A stretch of DNA of 64,000 nucleotides from Syngnathus acus. Taxonomy: Eukaryota; Chordata; Actinopteri; Syngnathiformes; Syngnathidae. Location: positions 10,870,501 through 10,934,500 of the forward strand of contig NC_051101.1 of NCBI RefSeq assembly GCF_901709675.1. The letters run 5' to 3'. The translations under genes were made by a program, and so were the position numbers. Shown here in pieces: positions 38,422-50,600 of this stretch. The notes beneath the pieces are model-generated. The model was not told where the DNA came from. It saw nothing but the letters and a program-made list of their open reading frames with translations, and did no database searches. Within the stretch, counting starts at the first letter, position 1. Each line of letters begins with the position of its first letter.

Positions 38422-38439
38422 AATAAAATAAAAGTGAAT

Positions 38440-39280
38440 TATATGTGATGACATTGAACAATGAGGAATCATATGGAGAAGTGTAGAATCATATGGAATT
38501 ATGTAGAATGATAAACGATGACACGCGTCATGTGACACCTCAATAAATGGAATGCCATGAGATTTGAGTAATTCCCAACATTTTACGACACAAGTCAGGT
38601 AAGTATCATAAACAGCATATCATTAGTTCATTTTATACCACGGCATTAACGTCAAAAGTATCAAACAGATCACGTATTATATTTAAGGCAGTCCAACAAA
38701 ATCCTGGAAGATTTTTTGACAGCACAGAAGTAGGACATGACCGGGAAAAAGAGGACGTCTGGTCACCCTATTATAACATCAATTTAATTTCATCTGAAAC
38801 AAGACGCACTTCAACAGCAGACGGGTAAATTTATAAATTAAAAAAATGTATCCTTAAAAAAATCTATTTACGTGAAAATCAAGATGATGTAGGAATCACA
38901 ACAGCCTGTATGCGACTATTTGACACAATTCCCAGCCACATTGCAGGGGTACCTAATAATATGACCGGTGACTATAACGCGACAAACGTTTGCCTTTTTC
39001 TAGATTTTAATCGATTTGACATCAAACCTATCGCCACTTTGTCTGCGGTGTGATTGTTAAACGGACTATAGCAGTCGGTTCAATGGGTGCATCCCGTGCA
39101 TTGTGCGCATGCGTCAAAGGACATAGGCCCCGCCTCCTCGCCACCACCCGATCCGCCCCTTGGCCACTGCCGCTGACTCAGTGCCTTGCTTTGAGCATTT
39201 TCATCGTTCACCTGAACGCAGCACAGCAGCACAGAAGCAGCAGACACTCACATCTTCGCCGTACAACCCTCTCTGCAGCC
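38440..39280 (+). promoter_or_regulatory. End of array and stmn2 promoter region
   Basis: Left of about 38600 lie short GAATCATATGGA-type direct repeats and no upp relic, so the tandem array ends here. From 39090 the DNA is GC-richer, with GC boxes (CCCCGCCTCC at about 39128, CCGCCCC at about 39153) and an AP-1/Maf-like GCTGACTCAG with core TGACTCA at 39174-39180. The stmn2 5'UTR runs into the start codon at 39281. I see no clear RE1/NRSE here. Confidence 0.5.
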
Positions 39281-42250
39281 ATGGCCAAAACAGCAACCGG
39301 TAAGCATCTTTTTTTCCCTTTCCAATCACGATTACACAAAAAGACCGAAAGAAAAAAAAAATGGATTGATGCTTCTTTCTTTGCGTATTTCTACGGGGGT
39401 CTAATCGGCCCGGCCTGTGCTGTCTGTGAGGTGCGTCATGTGACAAATGACCACTTTAGAATCATATACGAAAGATGCGTGAATATAAACGATGATATTT
39501 CAAGAAATGATGGATTTCTAGGTTTGATTCATGCGGTGATATTGCATGATTTCGTCTCCTTGGCGGTGCGACGCAAGCATGAACCAATTAGCCATTTTCT
39601 ATCCTCCCGTCCACATAAAATGTGTAATTCTGCATTTGTCTCCTTTTAAAGTCGTCTAAGATGTTCACAATAGTGCATTTAGAAAGAATTTGACTGTGCT
39701 ACCTGCGTCTCCATCACTCCATCGGCCCCAATACGCAGCATAATGCAGACGGACCCCACCCAAGATGCTGATGCTGCCCACCATTGAGGCCTCAGAGGGC
39801 GTCATCACTTTTTTCCACTGCTAGGCTACCAACTTGAACACCTCAAACCTTTTTTCCCCCCCATTCCTTTACTTTAAAATAATCATCATTGTTCGTCGCC
39901 ATTAATGAATTAAATACTGCAATGATTCATCATCCTTTGTTAGGGGGTGCGACGGTAACATGTAGCAGCCGTGCTCAACGAAGCTACATGATGAGTGCAT
40001 TGTTTGATCATTTTGAATTGCTTTACTTTGATAAATCCGGTTTAGCTTTTGTTTTCAGGCACTGAAATCGAAATCAAATATGAGCTGAGTTTTGAGAGCT
40101 ATGCATCTGACAGTTTTTACTGTGGTGTGCAACTCAAATTTTTACATTAGGCAATTCAACTTGATGAATTGAATACCTGGCTGTCAATGAAAACGCAATC
40201 AAAAACTTATTTTCAATTCTAGCCATCCATTTTCTAAACCGCTTTGTCATCGTACAGTCATGTGGGTCAGGTGCCTTGCTCAAGGAGCCTTAGGTCACAA
40301 GATGATGCAAGGGGTGGTTGCTCCAATGTCCTTTCCTAATTATTTGGCTGACGCCATTGAAATGCATTATCGTGAATTTTTTTGCCTAGGAGGGGCCGTT
40401 TATTTTTTTTTCCTCCCCAACTCTGCAGCAATCAAATGAACCTTTACTCGAATTATGAGCATATGTGGGCGAACTGGATCAAATCCTCTCCTGGGCCATT
40501 TTTTGTTCCCCACTTGAGCTTTGTCTAACAGCGGTAAACAGCAAATTTGAATCAAAAATGGCTTTAAGTTTCCTTTTTTTGACACAGATTTAAAAAAACG
40601 TCTGTACTTTTTCCTAGCACATCAGGCTTTGGAGATTTTGTTTTTTAAGTTTGACCTCTAAAAGCTTGCGCAATACTGATTTTGGGTGTAGCTATGACGT
40701 TTCAGAATAAAATCCCACTTGTTGCCTTACCATTAATTTATAAATACTTATATTTCAAAATATTTTACAGATAATCTATTATTGATTACTTATTATAAAA
40801 AATATTTTCTAGTGTAATTTCTATGTGCATTCTAGCTGCATGCAAGTCAAGTTTTTATATTTAGCATTCCGAACAAGGGCCACCTATCTGGATTAAGGAA
40901 AGCAAATAACACAGAAGGCATAGGTTGGGCGCTGGAAGCCAGCCAGAGCCGGCCAGCCGGCCCCGCAGTGAGAACTGCACTTGTATTTGGCAACCTCATC
41001 ACATACTGTACAAGCTCACAAAAGCGGCAGGTGAAGACAGACCAGCCCATCAAATTCAACTGCACACCAAGCAGGAAATGAAATTATTTAACGCACACAC
41101 GCTTAGCTTCCTTATCACTCTAATGGACATCCAACACAATAGATGTGTGGAAATGAGAAAATGGACTTTACTTTGATTGGCACTGTCAGCGAGCGATTGA
41201 TCAATAGATTTCAGGTTACTCTCTGAGAAGTTGTCAGTAGAAGAACGTCTAGCTTTGACCTTTCTGTTGATACTTTATAAAGACTTTTCAACTTTGGTGT
41301 CACGCCAGCTTCTGGGTCCATATCCGGCTCCCCACGTGACAAGCCATATTAAAGCCAAACGCTTGCTTAAGCCTCGACGTAAACGAATACCATGCAATGA
41401 ATTATTAACGAACTTTTACTAAAATGCTTTTGCGGGATGGTGACATTATTGTTTGACTGTAATGATGACTCACCTGGATGATGTGTTGATGTTCCAACTT
41501 GCAGCTTACAAGGAGAAAATGAAGGAGCTCTCCGTCCTCTCGCTCATCTGCTCCTGCTTTTACCCGGAACCACGCAACAAGATCCTGAATGAGTTGGAAG
41601 GTAAGAATCAATAATCCAGTTTCATCTTTTTTAGTCTGACAAAATAAATGTGACTAGCAGCAGATCTTGAGGTGAAGCCGATCAACAAGCGGGCTTCCGG
41701 ACAGGCGTTTGAGGTGATTCTCAAGCCCCTGTCTCCAGTATCAGATGTCAGCCACAACCTGGCTTCTCCCCCTAAGAGGGACATCTCCTTGGATGACATT
41801 GAGAAGAAACTGGAGGCAGCTGAAGAGCGGCGAAAGGTGACTAGCAGAAGACTCCGCCATTTTAAGTCGCCCGCTACGAATGATTCAATGTGGGTTTTTT
41901 TTTAGTACCAGGAAACACAGGTGCTGAGGGCTTTGGCCGAAAAGCGAGAGCATGAGAGGGACGTGCTGTTCAAGGCTTTGGAGGAGAACAACAACTTCAG
42001 CAAGATGGCTGAGGAGAAGCTCCAAATGAAGATGGAGCAGATTAAGGAGAACCGCGACGCCTATCTGGCAGCCATGATGGAGCGTCTACAGGAGAAGGTG
42101 ACACAAAATGTTCGAGTAGATATGTGTGATATCACACAACTAATTCATGACATGACTTAATGACTTTGGTGTCATGATGTTGTTTCTTAGGAGAGACACG
42201 CAGCGTTGGTGCGCAGAAACAAAGAGATGAGGGAAGTGATGACAGCGTGA
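39281..42250 (+). CDS. stmn2: Stathmin-2 (SCG10), microtubule-destabilising neuronal protein
   Basis: Stathmin-2 binds tubulin dimers, promotes microtubule turnover in growth cones, and is membrane-anchored. Exons 39281-39299, 41505-41600, 41664-41836, 41906-42097 and 42191-42250 give 179 residues, the same length as human STMN2. The N-terminal [19 protein letters not shown] leads to [10 protein letters not shown], whose two Cys are the palmitoylation sites of the family. The stathmin domain follows ([16 protein letters not shown], then a long helix with [11 protein letters not shown] and [16 protein letters not shown]). Ser-Pro sites (LSPVS, ASPPK) correspond to the regulatory phosphorylation region. 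The first intron is 2.2 kb and holds no other gene; all other introns are under 100 bases. Phases agree throughout. Confidence 0.96.
39300..41504 (+). other. stmn2 intron 1
   Basis: No additional coding exon is recognised. The intron is AT-rich apart from a GC-rich patch at about 40925-40990. In human STMN2 this intron contains a TDP-43-regulated cryptic exon. I looked for a GU-rich tract beside a cryptic acceptor and did not find a convincing equivalent. Confidence 0.5.
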
Positions 42251-42282
42251 GCACCGCACTAAAGTCCCAACTTCCATTCACC

Positions 42283-42527
42283 CATCCATCCATCTATCCA
42301 TCCATCACTTCATCACTCCCTAAAATAAACATGCAAACCTGGAGCACCCGACAGGTGAAGGACCTCACCACATCAAAACACTCAGCAATCAATCAATCAA
42401 TCAGTCAATCAAATTCAGTATTACCGATGACGACAAAAGAAAAAAAATCCGTGTCATTCATCTTTGAGAGCTGCAATCATTTCTTGATTTTAGGGATCTG
42501 TCTTATTTTGTAAATATTAGTTTTGGG

Positions 42528-42567
<40 letters not shown>

Positions 42568-42660
42568 CTTAGCTAGCTAGCTAGCTAACTAGCTAGCTAG
42601 CTATTTAACTATCTATCCATCGAATCTTAGCTAGCTAGCTAACTAGCGAGCTATTGATTT
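42283..42660. repeat. Microsatellites in the stmn2 3'UTR
   Basis: Three simple repeats follow the stmn2 stop: CATC/CATCTATC repeats at 42283-42310, a (CTAT)n run at about 42530-42567, and a (CTAG)n run with interruptions at about 42570-42606 that resumes near 42630-42655. The last is largely self-complementary (AGCT/CTAG). The stmn2 poly(A) signal AATAAA at 42844-42849 is downstream, so the repeats are probably transcribed. Confidence 0.85.
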
Positions 42661-43604
42661 CTCCATACTGCACTGTACAATGTTTTTTGTTGGATGCCGC
42701 CACTATTTTCTTGTGAATTGTGAGTTGGATGTAGACAGACGTTTGCTATGTGTTCCTGATGACGATAATGACAATGATGTCACAATGACGATGATGTTTT
42801 TGTGTCTTTGTGAAGAATGTTGGGTGTAAGGTGTACCTGAGGTAATAAAGTAGACTAAACAAATACAAGCCACCTGCTTCCTCACGCACGCTTGGAATGT
42901 ATAAAACAAAATGTCCATTTGTAATGAGCCCAATTGTTAATTGGTGCTACATTATGGTTCGGAATGTCTTGAGAAAAAAAAAAAGGCCAACTGTTTCTAT
43001 ACATGCAGATTCCCAAGGCCATTTTCCTTATCGGGTCCTTCACCAGAATGTACCTGACGCATCGGTACCATGCATCTCTACTCTGAGACGTTTCTCCGAT
43101 TGTAATATTGATTACGTGAACAAAAACGATGTGCGTGCTTGCTTGGCTGCAAGAGAAAAGGATCGTAACACGCGGCGTGGTTGGCCTTGAATTTAGGATG
43201 CGGGATTGCTATAGTTAGTATACATTCAGCACACTGAACTAGTAGTCTCTTTTTAATATACAGCACTGCTGATATCTGCCTGCAACCTCTGCTGCTTGTC
43301 TTTTTCTTCCCTGTCCTTCATGATGAATTTCTCTGTGAAAGCTTTGCTTAATAAAGATTTGGGGTTCTGTGAACATGGCATGCACCATCTCATGAGTTTC
43401 TACTAAGAGACGAGAGAGTGTGTCAACTGCCTAATAAAAGATCAAATGTTATGAATGGTTTTCTGTTGGAGAGTGATTACATTCAAATATAAAAAATAAT
43501 GAAACTGATGCTTTTTTAGCATCCTAGATCTCCCTATATGGGGAAGTTTTTCAACCCATTCATAATCAACGCCAGATCAACATACTGTCTGTACTAATCA
43601 TGTG

Positions 43605-43655
43605 GTAAACAGGCTCCCTCTAGTGGTATGCAAAAGAATTACTGCCCAAGTTTAG
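43605..43655. repeat. Dispersed repeat, copy 1
   Basis: GGTAAACAGGCTCCCTCTAG and the following TGGTATGCAAAAGAATTACTG match a second place at 46050-46095 (GGTACACAGGCTCCCTCTAG, TGGTACATGAAAAAATGCCTG). The shared 17-base core and similar flanks point to a common interspersed repeat, of a kind I recall from other fish genomes. Confidence 0.55.
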
Positions 43656-43977
43656 TTTTTAGTTTTGAAGGTCAATGCAGTGGCTTTGAATCTTTAAGAA
43701 CGGCTTGTTTTCAAACATATGTGCAATGCGTCTTAATTGAATCATTAAATACACTTCTTTATTTGCCTATATTTAATCGCCGTGTTAATAGACTTACAGC
43801 TTTTTAATGGCCCATATCTAAAGTAACTGCTAAAGTATGTTTTATTTGTGCGCAAGTCTCCATATATAGGTATGTACCTTTAAAAATAGTGTATCATCAT
43901 TTTTTGGATTTTATTTTAAGCCCCGCTAGTGAACCTCTGACCCAAGTCGTCCACAGACTTGCTATTGTAGGCAGCTA

Positions 43978-43990
43978 CCAGCAGGTGGCA
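43978..43990 (+). promoter_or_regulatory. CTCF consensus motif, forward
   Basis: CCAGCAGGTGGCA fits CCASYAGRKGGCR at every position. It lies between stmn2 and hey1, in forward orientation. Binding is an inference. Confidence 0.45.
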
Positions 43991-44882
43991 GTAAAAGATT
44001 TATCCTGACTATGACCTATGACGATGCCTCCATTTCCCAATTGAGGGCAAAAGTTCAGTGTGGCTAATGTTGAGACATCGTGACATAAAAAAAAAACAGG
44101 GTACTGATAATTTCTCTGGCAGATATTTTCTTTCTTAAAGTGCAACACAACAGGAAGCATATTTGGTATACAATACCAGGTGGTGCCAATAGTTAGCACA
44201 AACAGACTTTACTGCCAACAGAGCAAATACTGCATCTATCTGTAAAGCTGATGTTTAAAAATGACATAAAAGTGCTGCAGAAAGTGGAGCAAAAGTTGGA
44301 ACCAAAAAATAGCTCTCATTGTACAACAGCCTCAAACAATTTTTAAGATTTTCTTCAGTTCAATGAGTTGTCTTCTGAGATTAACATTCAAATAGAAAGA
44401 AAAAAATCTCCCCTTGGAGTTGAGCAGTGATTTAGAGGCGCAGCTGCCGTGTGTGTGTGTGTGTGTGTTGCCTTTACTTGTGACCGCTTCCCTCCAATGT
44501 CCGCATCCTGTTCACACTATTGTCTCCGTTTTGGACCAACCCAAGACGGTGAGGTCAGGGCAACATTGTAAAGGATTTCCCGTGGCTCTTAATGATTTCC
44601 TGTCTATTCAGAAGGGTAACAATACTCTTGGATTTGGTTACTTACCTGGCACGAAGCGAAGAAATGGCCGCTGTAGTCCATAAATGGAACCTCATTACTT
44701 TCCTATGAGCTTTTATGAGTTTTTGGGTGACCACTTCGTTAGGTACACCTGAACACTTGAGCTGTGTCAGCAGTTCCTCTTTGCATAGGTAATGAGGCTC
44801 GTTTGGGATGGTGTCAGGCAGGTGTGGGCAAAGTACGGTTCCAACAAATTCCTTGGCCAATAAAAGTGGATTCTGATTGGGA

Positions 44883-45307
44883 TTTATTGATACAAAAATA
44901 TTACAGATATAAAAATGCAAGTGTCCCAATGTGAGAAAGTTAGTTTCCCCCAAATAGTTCTGATATAAACAAGCAGATTGAATTATGTCATTCTATATTA
45001 AATACGTACATTACGTTGTTCCTTGACAACATGAAAAGGTGGAGCACTGAGTTCACTTTTGCGTCTCGGTCCTCAAACCGCTAGCGTTAGCTAAATTAGT
45101 TATCGGTTTGAATTTATAAAATACAATCATACCGAGCTCGGTTTTCCTTCTAAACAAATAGGAAAAATGGCCAACAGCAAAGACTTTCTTAACAATCAAA
45201 TAAGGCCAATTTGTTGCATTCACCTGTCTATTAGGGCTAGAAAAACAGATGTTAAAGTGGTCGTGGCCCAGTTCAGCTGTTGCCCCCCCTCAGTCCAGTT
45301 GCTGTCT
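44883..45307 (-). other. hey1: hey1 3'UTR
   Basis: Minus-strand sequence after the hey1 stop (45308-45310). A poly(A) signal is at 44883-44888 (TTTATT on plus). No coding content is visible. Confidence 0.5.
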
Positions 45308-47440
45308 TCAAAAAGCTCCAATCTCCGTGCCCCACGGCCTGTAAGGCTTGGACAGGGTGGAGGGGGGGCCGACTGCGCCGAGGGCCGCCGGGGACACGAG
45401 TGGGAAAGCGCCGAAAGAGAGAGGGAAGGCCGACAGCGAGGAGAGGGACGACAAGAGGGGCGGCGAGAGCTTGGACGTCCCCACGCTGAGGGGCAGCGAG
45501 CCGTTGGGGGGCGCCCTGAGAGACTCCGTCGGGGCCAGGAGTCTGGGTGTTGCCGAGGTCTCCGAGGACGACGTGGAAGGCGGGCGGCTGTTTCCTCTGG
45601 ATGCCGGTGTCCTGCCCTGGGGGGGCTGCAGGAGGAGGGGGTGGGGCATGGGAGCAGGGGCGCCACCGAAGGCCGAGCCCCAGGCTAAGTGTTCCAGTCC
45701 GGCCTGCACCTCCCTCTGAGACGCGTAGTTGCTCAGGTGGGACACCAGACGTATGCGAAGGGGGTCTGCGCTGTCCCGGCCCTCCATGATGCTCAGGAAG
45801 CGAGCTGTCTCGGCCAAACACTCCCTGAAGCCAAGACTGCGGTAATCCTTCGCCAGGGCGTGTGCCTCGAAGTAACCTGAAAGAGACGCTCACAAAATTA
45901 GATACATACAGGGAGACCCTGATCCAACAATGAATGAGAAGATACACATTTGAATATTGTGTTGCTGCTCCATGTGTGATGAAGTGACAGCAGTTTATAC
46001 TGGTACAGTGAGACCATTGATTCTCAATGTTTGACAAAAACATCACAAATGGTACACAGGCTCCCTCTAGTGGTACATGAAAAAATGCCTGATTGCAGTT
46101 CAGTTGCATTTACATTTTTGGGAAATTTGGATTTAATATGTAAAAAGTGTTTATTTAGGTGCCATATGTATTTAAATGTAATCAATATCTATGGAAATTT
46201 ACACTCCCCCCCTATATTTAAGTGCCTGTGTATGATGTTGCTTACAACCCTCCATCCATCTTTTGAATGACTTATCCTCAGTAGAATAATATTAAAATAG
46301 TTTTTTAGATGAACGCTTCAGCCTATTATGCTTCTGTATTTTAATAGTGGTCATTAGATGGTAGTGCTCATTTGAAAAAAGTGTGCTGTACTGCACTTAA
46401 GTGTGTTTAAAGCAGAAATGGGGGTAAAAGAGGGCTTCATGAATAGAAATATATTTTATTTAAATGGCCTCTCTGTATTGCAAATATTGACCAACAAAAG
46501 GGAGTCCACTGTATCATGCAATAAGCATATGATCATATTTGACAGTTCCTACCTTTGCCTCCAGATGCATGGAGCATCTTCAGATGGTCCACAGTCATTT
46601 GCAGTATTTCAGCTTTTTCCAATTTAGCTGAACCCTGCACAGTCAAACAAGAATAAAAAAAAAAACTTAACGTCAGAGTCCAAAATGAGTACTGGCTCAA
46701 TTTTTATTGGAGACTATAACATTCCCATTTTGAGTTAGCAAAAAATGAATAGCCCTCCAACAAGTGAAGTGAAAAACCCATAGATACACAAAAAGCTAAA
46801 TTTAAAACCCAATAGTAATAAAAAAAAAGGCAATAACATTGTATGTAAATGATTCCTTCAAAGTATGTGGGACATATTAGTTCTTATTGATCATATTTTT
46901 TTTAATCTGTACGTAAAGCAAAGACAATACGACGCACGTTCTGACTTGCGTGCAAACTACGTCGTAAACCGAGGACAATTGGGCATACGCATGGCCATTT
47001 AGCTTGACAAAACAAATGTAGTATCATTTTACCTGTTTCTCAAAAGCACTCGGCACCAGTCTTCTCAGCTCAGACAGACTATTATTAATGCGGTCCCGTC
47101 TTCTTTTCTCAATGATCTAAAAAAATAAACATTTTTTTTTTTTAAAAACAATATAATCTGGAGCACTGCGGTAAGTGAAGTCATAAAAAAAAAAAAAGTA
47201 CTACTCACTCCCCTGCGTCGTTTTCTGGCTTGAACTTGAGTGGTGGTCGTGGACGGTGACATCGAGCCGTGAGAATCCGCCGGTCTGTAACATGACATCA
47301 CATTTGAGCAAAAAAAAAACCAATCGCTTGGAAAATGCAAAATAACAAACGGACCCATTTTCGTCTCCGCTGTCTTTCTCCACTTCGATGTTGTCGTCCA
47401 AGTCGCTGTCGGACGAGCTGTAATTGCTGCTTCGCTTCAT
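45308..47440 (-). CDS. hey1: Hey1 bHLH-Orange transcriptional repressor
   Basis: HEY1 is a nuclear repressor and direct Notch target. Exons 47440-47355, 47284-47209, 47116-47033, 46634-46553 and 45876-45308 join in phase to 298 residues (human 304). The basic region [17 protein letters not shown] has the Gly that distinguishes Hey from Hes proteins, and the helix-loop-helix runs to about residue 105. The Orange domain ([20 protein letters not shown]) spans about 110-160. A Pro/Ser-rich linker contains [10 protein letters not shown]. The C-terminus has the YRPW motif followed by TEIGAF. The exon 1 donor reads GG|GTCCGT, a poor consensus, but it is the only site that keeps the frame and matches the family's exon border. 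Introns are 70-680 bases. The gene is convergent with stmn2. Confidence 0.96.
46050..46095. repeat. Dispersed repeat, copy 2, in hey1 intron 4
   Basis: Second copy of the repeat at 43605-43655, preceded here by TTGATTCTCAATGTTTGAC, which resembles the end of a common fish repeat. Both copies contain CCCTCTAGTGG, one mismatch from a reverse CTCF core. Confidence 0.5.
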
Positions 47441-47640
47441 GATGTCTTCACTGGAGTTGACGTTGGAGAAGTGACAACAACTCAACTCCGCGTCACTTTA
47501 ACTTGGCTCACGTGCTTCTCGGGGAGGGCGGGGCACACAAGGTCACGTGAGAACTGTTTGAACAAATTTAAGCCTATTACATTTGAGCAGTTACTAGATG
47601 ACGTCAGCCTAGCTAATCTAATCAAGGTGTATATTTTTAT
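47441..47640 (-). promoter_or_regulatory. hey1: hey1 proximal promoter with E-boxes and an RBPJ-like site
   Basis: Directly upstream of the hey1 start codon lie CACGTG at 47509-47514, a GC box GGGCGGGG at about 47527-47534, and GTCACGTGAGAAC at 47542-47554. In the last, the E-box CACGTG overlaps CGTGAGAA, a variant of the RBPJ/CSL site. CACGTG is the preferred site of Hey proteins, so autorepression is plausible. Confidence 0.5.
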
Positions 47641-50600
47641 GTCCAATATGCATTATTATGATTATTATTATTGTGGGCCTGTCTTCTTTTTGACATATCA
47701 TCTTTTAAATCTAGCGAGTTTGTGTAATCTGTCAAAAATGATTAAAAAAAAAAAAATCTCAAACGCAGTAATTTATAAAGGCAGATTTTTTTTACAAAAT
47801 ATTGGTGAACATTTTAAAAGCAATGTAAACATGACATTTTAAAGTTGTCAGAAATTTTACATTTTGACACACTGATTATTGTCATTAAATGGAAGCAGGA
47901 TTATACACGAACTGAATAAGATCACCAAAACACTAGACAGGTGTTAAATAATTTAATAATGCTAATAAAACTGTGCAAAGATTGAGGTTCCCACTAACAG
48001 TTCCTCCTGGCTTGAAGCCCTCTTTCTCCTGCTGATTGTTGGGGGGGGCGTCACATCAGCGGTCGCCCTCTTTACTGTTGTGCAGGACACACGGCCTATT
48101 AGCAGAGTGTGTTGTTCATTGTTTGCCGTCAGCTGTGTGATTCCGCCACGGCTCTGAATCGGTCGGGAGGCCCAACATTAGTGAGGCGGCGTTGCCGGGC
48201 TCTCCTAGGAAACTGCAAACAGGTCAACTGACTGAGCTTCCCAGGGAATCATTCATCCACAAATCAGAGCGCGTTGGCCCACCGCAGGCTGGGAACAAGT
48301 CGGAGAAATGTTTTTAGAGGCTCAAGCTTCACCTAAGTGTGAGCGGAGGTTTTGCTTATGAGCGACATGAACAAACATACACGCCGACTTATGTACACCG
48401 TCGACCTATGAAAGCGTGTCAGTCATCTCGTGCCGGTCGGGGACACGGGTGGTCCAAGGAAGGTGAGAACATTTTGACCCTGCTAATCTGCCGGGGTCAA
48501 AGGGCGCACTATATAAAACACAGTAGCTTTCCACGTCTGTGTTCTAAAGTGTAATCGATACACACCGAGTTAATGTTTATACATAAAGGTGCATATGTAT
48601 GCAATGCCGGGGTGTTGACCTGCATTGCTCCATGTAGCCTCTTAGTTTGGACACGTGGGCCACAGTGACATTTGGAGGACATGACTGCTTTTTGCATTAG
48701 GGGCACAATTAATATTCTTGAATTTTCAAATGTTGTCACTCAAAGGAACATTTTGAGCAAGTGGAACGGTACACCTTGAAATGGTCACCAGTCCGTCCCT
48801 CCGCCCGTCCACCTGATCAATTTGAATAAAATGTATAAATTAAATCACCAAAACTATTAAAACAAAAACAAAGGTCAAATCTGGTCAATATCAAGGTGTT
48901 TTGGTAGCGCTAATCTGGCATCCGCATATGTAGATGATATGCTAATTAGAAGCTTGAGTGTTTGTGTGTTAATTAGTTAACAGGATTATGCAAAAATTAT
49001 ACAGGCAATTGCCATGAAACTGGGGTGGCACATACAAATTATATTTCAATAAAAAATATTTTCACTTTTTGCCCCTTGAGTCTATGGCCGTTTACCTGCT
49101 CATTTATTTAGTTTTGAACTACCTGGTCCTTAAACGTCATTAAATCCACCTAACCTATCATAGAAAGGGGGGAATATCTGGAAAAAACAACCAAACTCCA
49201 CATAGGAAGGCTGAAGCCAATATTCAAACTGCAAATATCAAAACTGTAAGACAGACGTGCCACCCACTTGTCCACCATGCTATCCTCTTTACTCAAATGT
49301 ACAATAGCCTGTTCCTGCCAATGTTCCTTTGCTGTACAAAAAGCCTACATCATATTGCAGACAGGTCAATCAAATACGAACGCTATCTTGAAAAGTCAAA
49401 TGCCATTTCCCCTTCTGTTGCGATGAAAGACGTAGACAATGTCAGCACTTAATCCTGCACTGACAAGTCTGGTAAGGCCATCAGTGGGGGAGGGGCGAGT
49501 GTGTGTGTGTGTGTGTGTTGACCCTCCTGCTGTCTTCCATTGCAGTAGCTTGTAGAGGAGCAGCTGTTTCCTTGCTCCGTCCACCGGGTCAGTTGTTTTC
49601 CAGACAAGTGCAGACGAGAGGGAGCAACTGCAGGCCGGCCGCTCGTCCGGCTGGCCTGCACGCTGTTCCCAGAATGTCAGCCAGGTTGCGGCGGTGACAG
49701 ATACAACAGCTTCGTTCGACCTGTTGATGTCGTGAGGAGAGCGGGGGGGGGGGACGTTCACACCATCTCTGTCCTGTCAGCACAAACTTTCCCCTAAAAA
49801 CATGAACAGCCGCAGCTTTGATTTATTTTTTCACTCCATCTATGGATGACTAATATTTGGTCTATTCATATATTCGTATTTGGTCTATTTAACAAAAGTC
49901 TATTTTATATATTTGGTGGAGAAGCCATGGCCATTTGGGATAAAATAGGTTCAGACACACGTGAAAAAAAAAAAAAAAAGCTGTGCCACGACAGCATGTG
50001 AATCCCATTTTCTTCAATGCCCACTTCCTGTCTAGCCAGGTGTCCCAATACTTTAGTGCGCATATATATAAAGGCTAAAACAGCATTTTCCACCCTGAAA
50101 AGTCAGCGAGTAATGGGACAAGTTCAGCTCCATTAGTGTCTGCCCTCTTCTTGCCCTTCACCCAGTCAAAACCATCAAATGACTTTTCCAGAGGATGAGG
50201 GGTATGTTGAGTGTATTTGGGAAGACATCAGTATTGTTTTTGATGCTATTATAGTACTAAAGCGATATCAGCTCCAATGCAGGGTCATGTGGTATCCATT
50301 ATATGCAGACACAAACCCACTCTGGTCACACCTGACTGTCAAGGTCCTTCACATTAGTGCTGACATTCCTTTGGCCCATTAAACATAATTAGGATTTTCC
50401 CTGCAGAATCCTTGACATTTCACCTCGCCGCATCTAAACATGTTCCCAATCTCCACTTGACTCATGTGATCATTTTTTTTTTTTCTCGATAGAAGCCAAG
50501 CGGCGCCCGTTGACCACGGCTGAACCGGCGTCTCGTCAAACCGAGCGAAGGAAGCTAAACGGCATAAGCGAGCATTTGTTTGAAACTGGCGTGTGCCCAG

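Larger units (their letters stand above)
42850..44880. other. Intergenic region between stmn2 and hey1
   Basis: No gene recognised. stmn2 and hey1 are convergent here. The interval holds one copy of a dispersed repeat (about 43605-43655), a perfect CTCF-consensus word (43978-43990), and a GT run (44449-44468). An AATAAA at about 43350 has no visible gene before it. A minus-strand poly(A) signal for hey1 (TTTATT, 44883-44888) bounds it. Confidence 0.5.

Noticed and set aside
39050-39649. 199-residue frame over stmn2 exon 1 and intron 1
   Set aside because: It contains the genuine MAKTAT start but reads through the GTAAGC donor. The spliced form matches stathmin-2 fully.
38440-41504. RE1/NRSE silencer expected near stmn2
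   Set aside because: Searching by eye for the TTCAGCACC..GGACAG pattern on both strands in the promoter and intron 1 gave no convincing match.
45273-46109. 278-residue minus-strand frame over hey1 exon 5 and intron 4
   Set aside because: It is a different frame from hey1 exon 5, proline/histidine-rich because of GC content. The real frame ends in YRPW.
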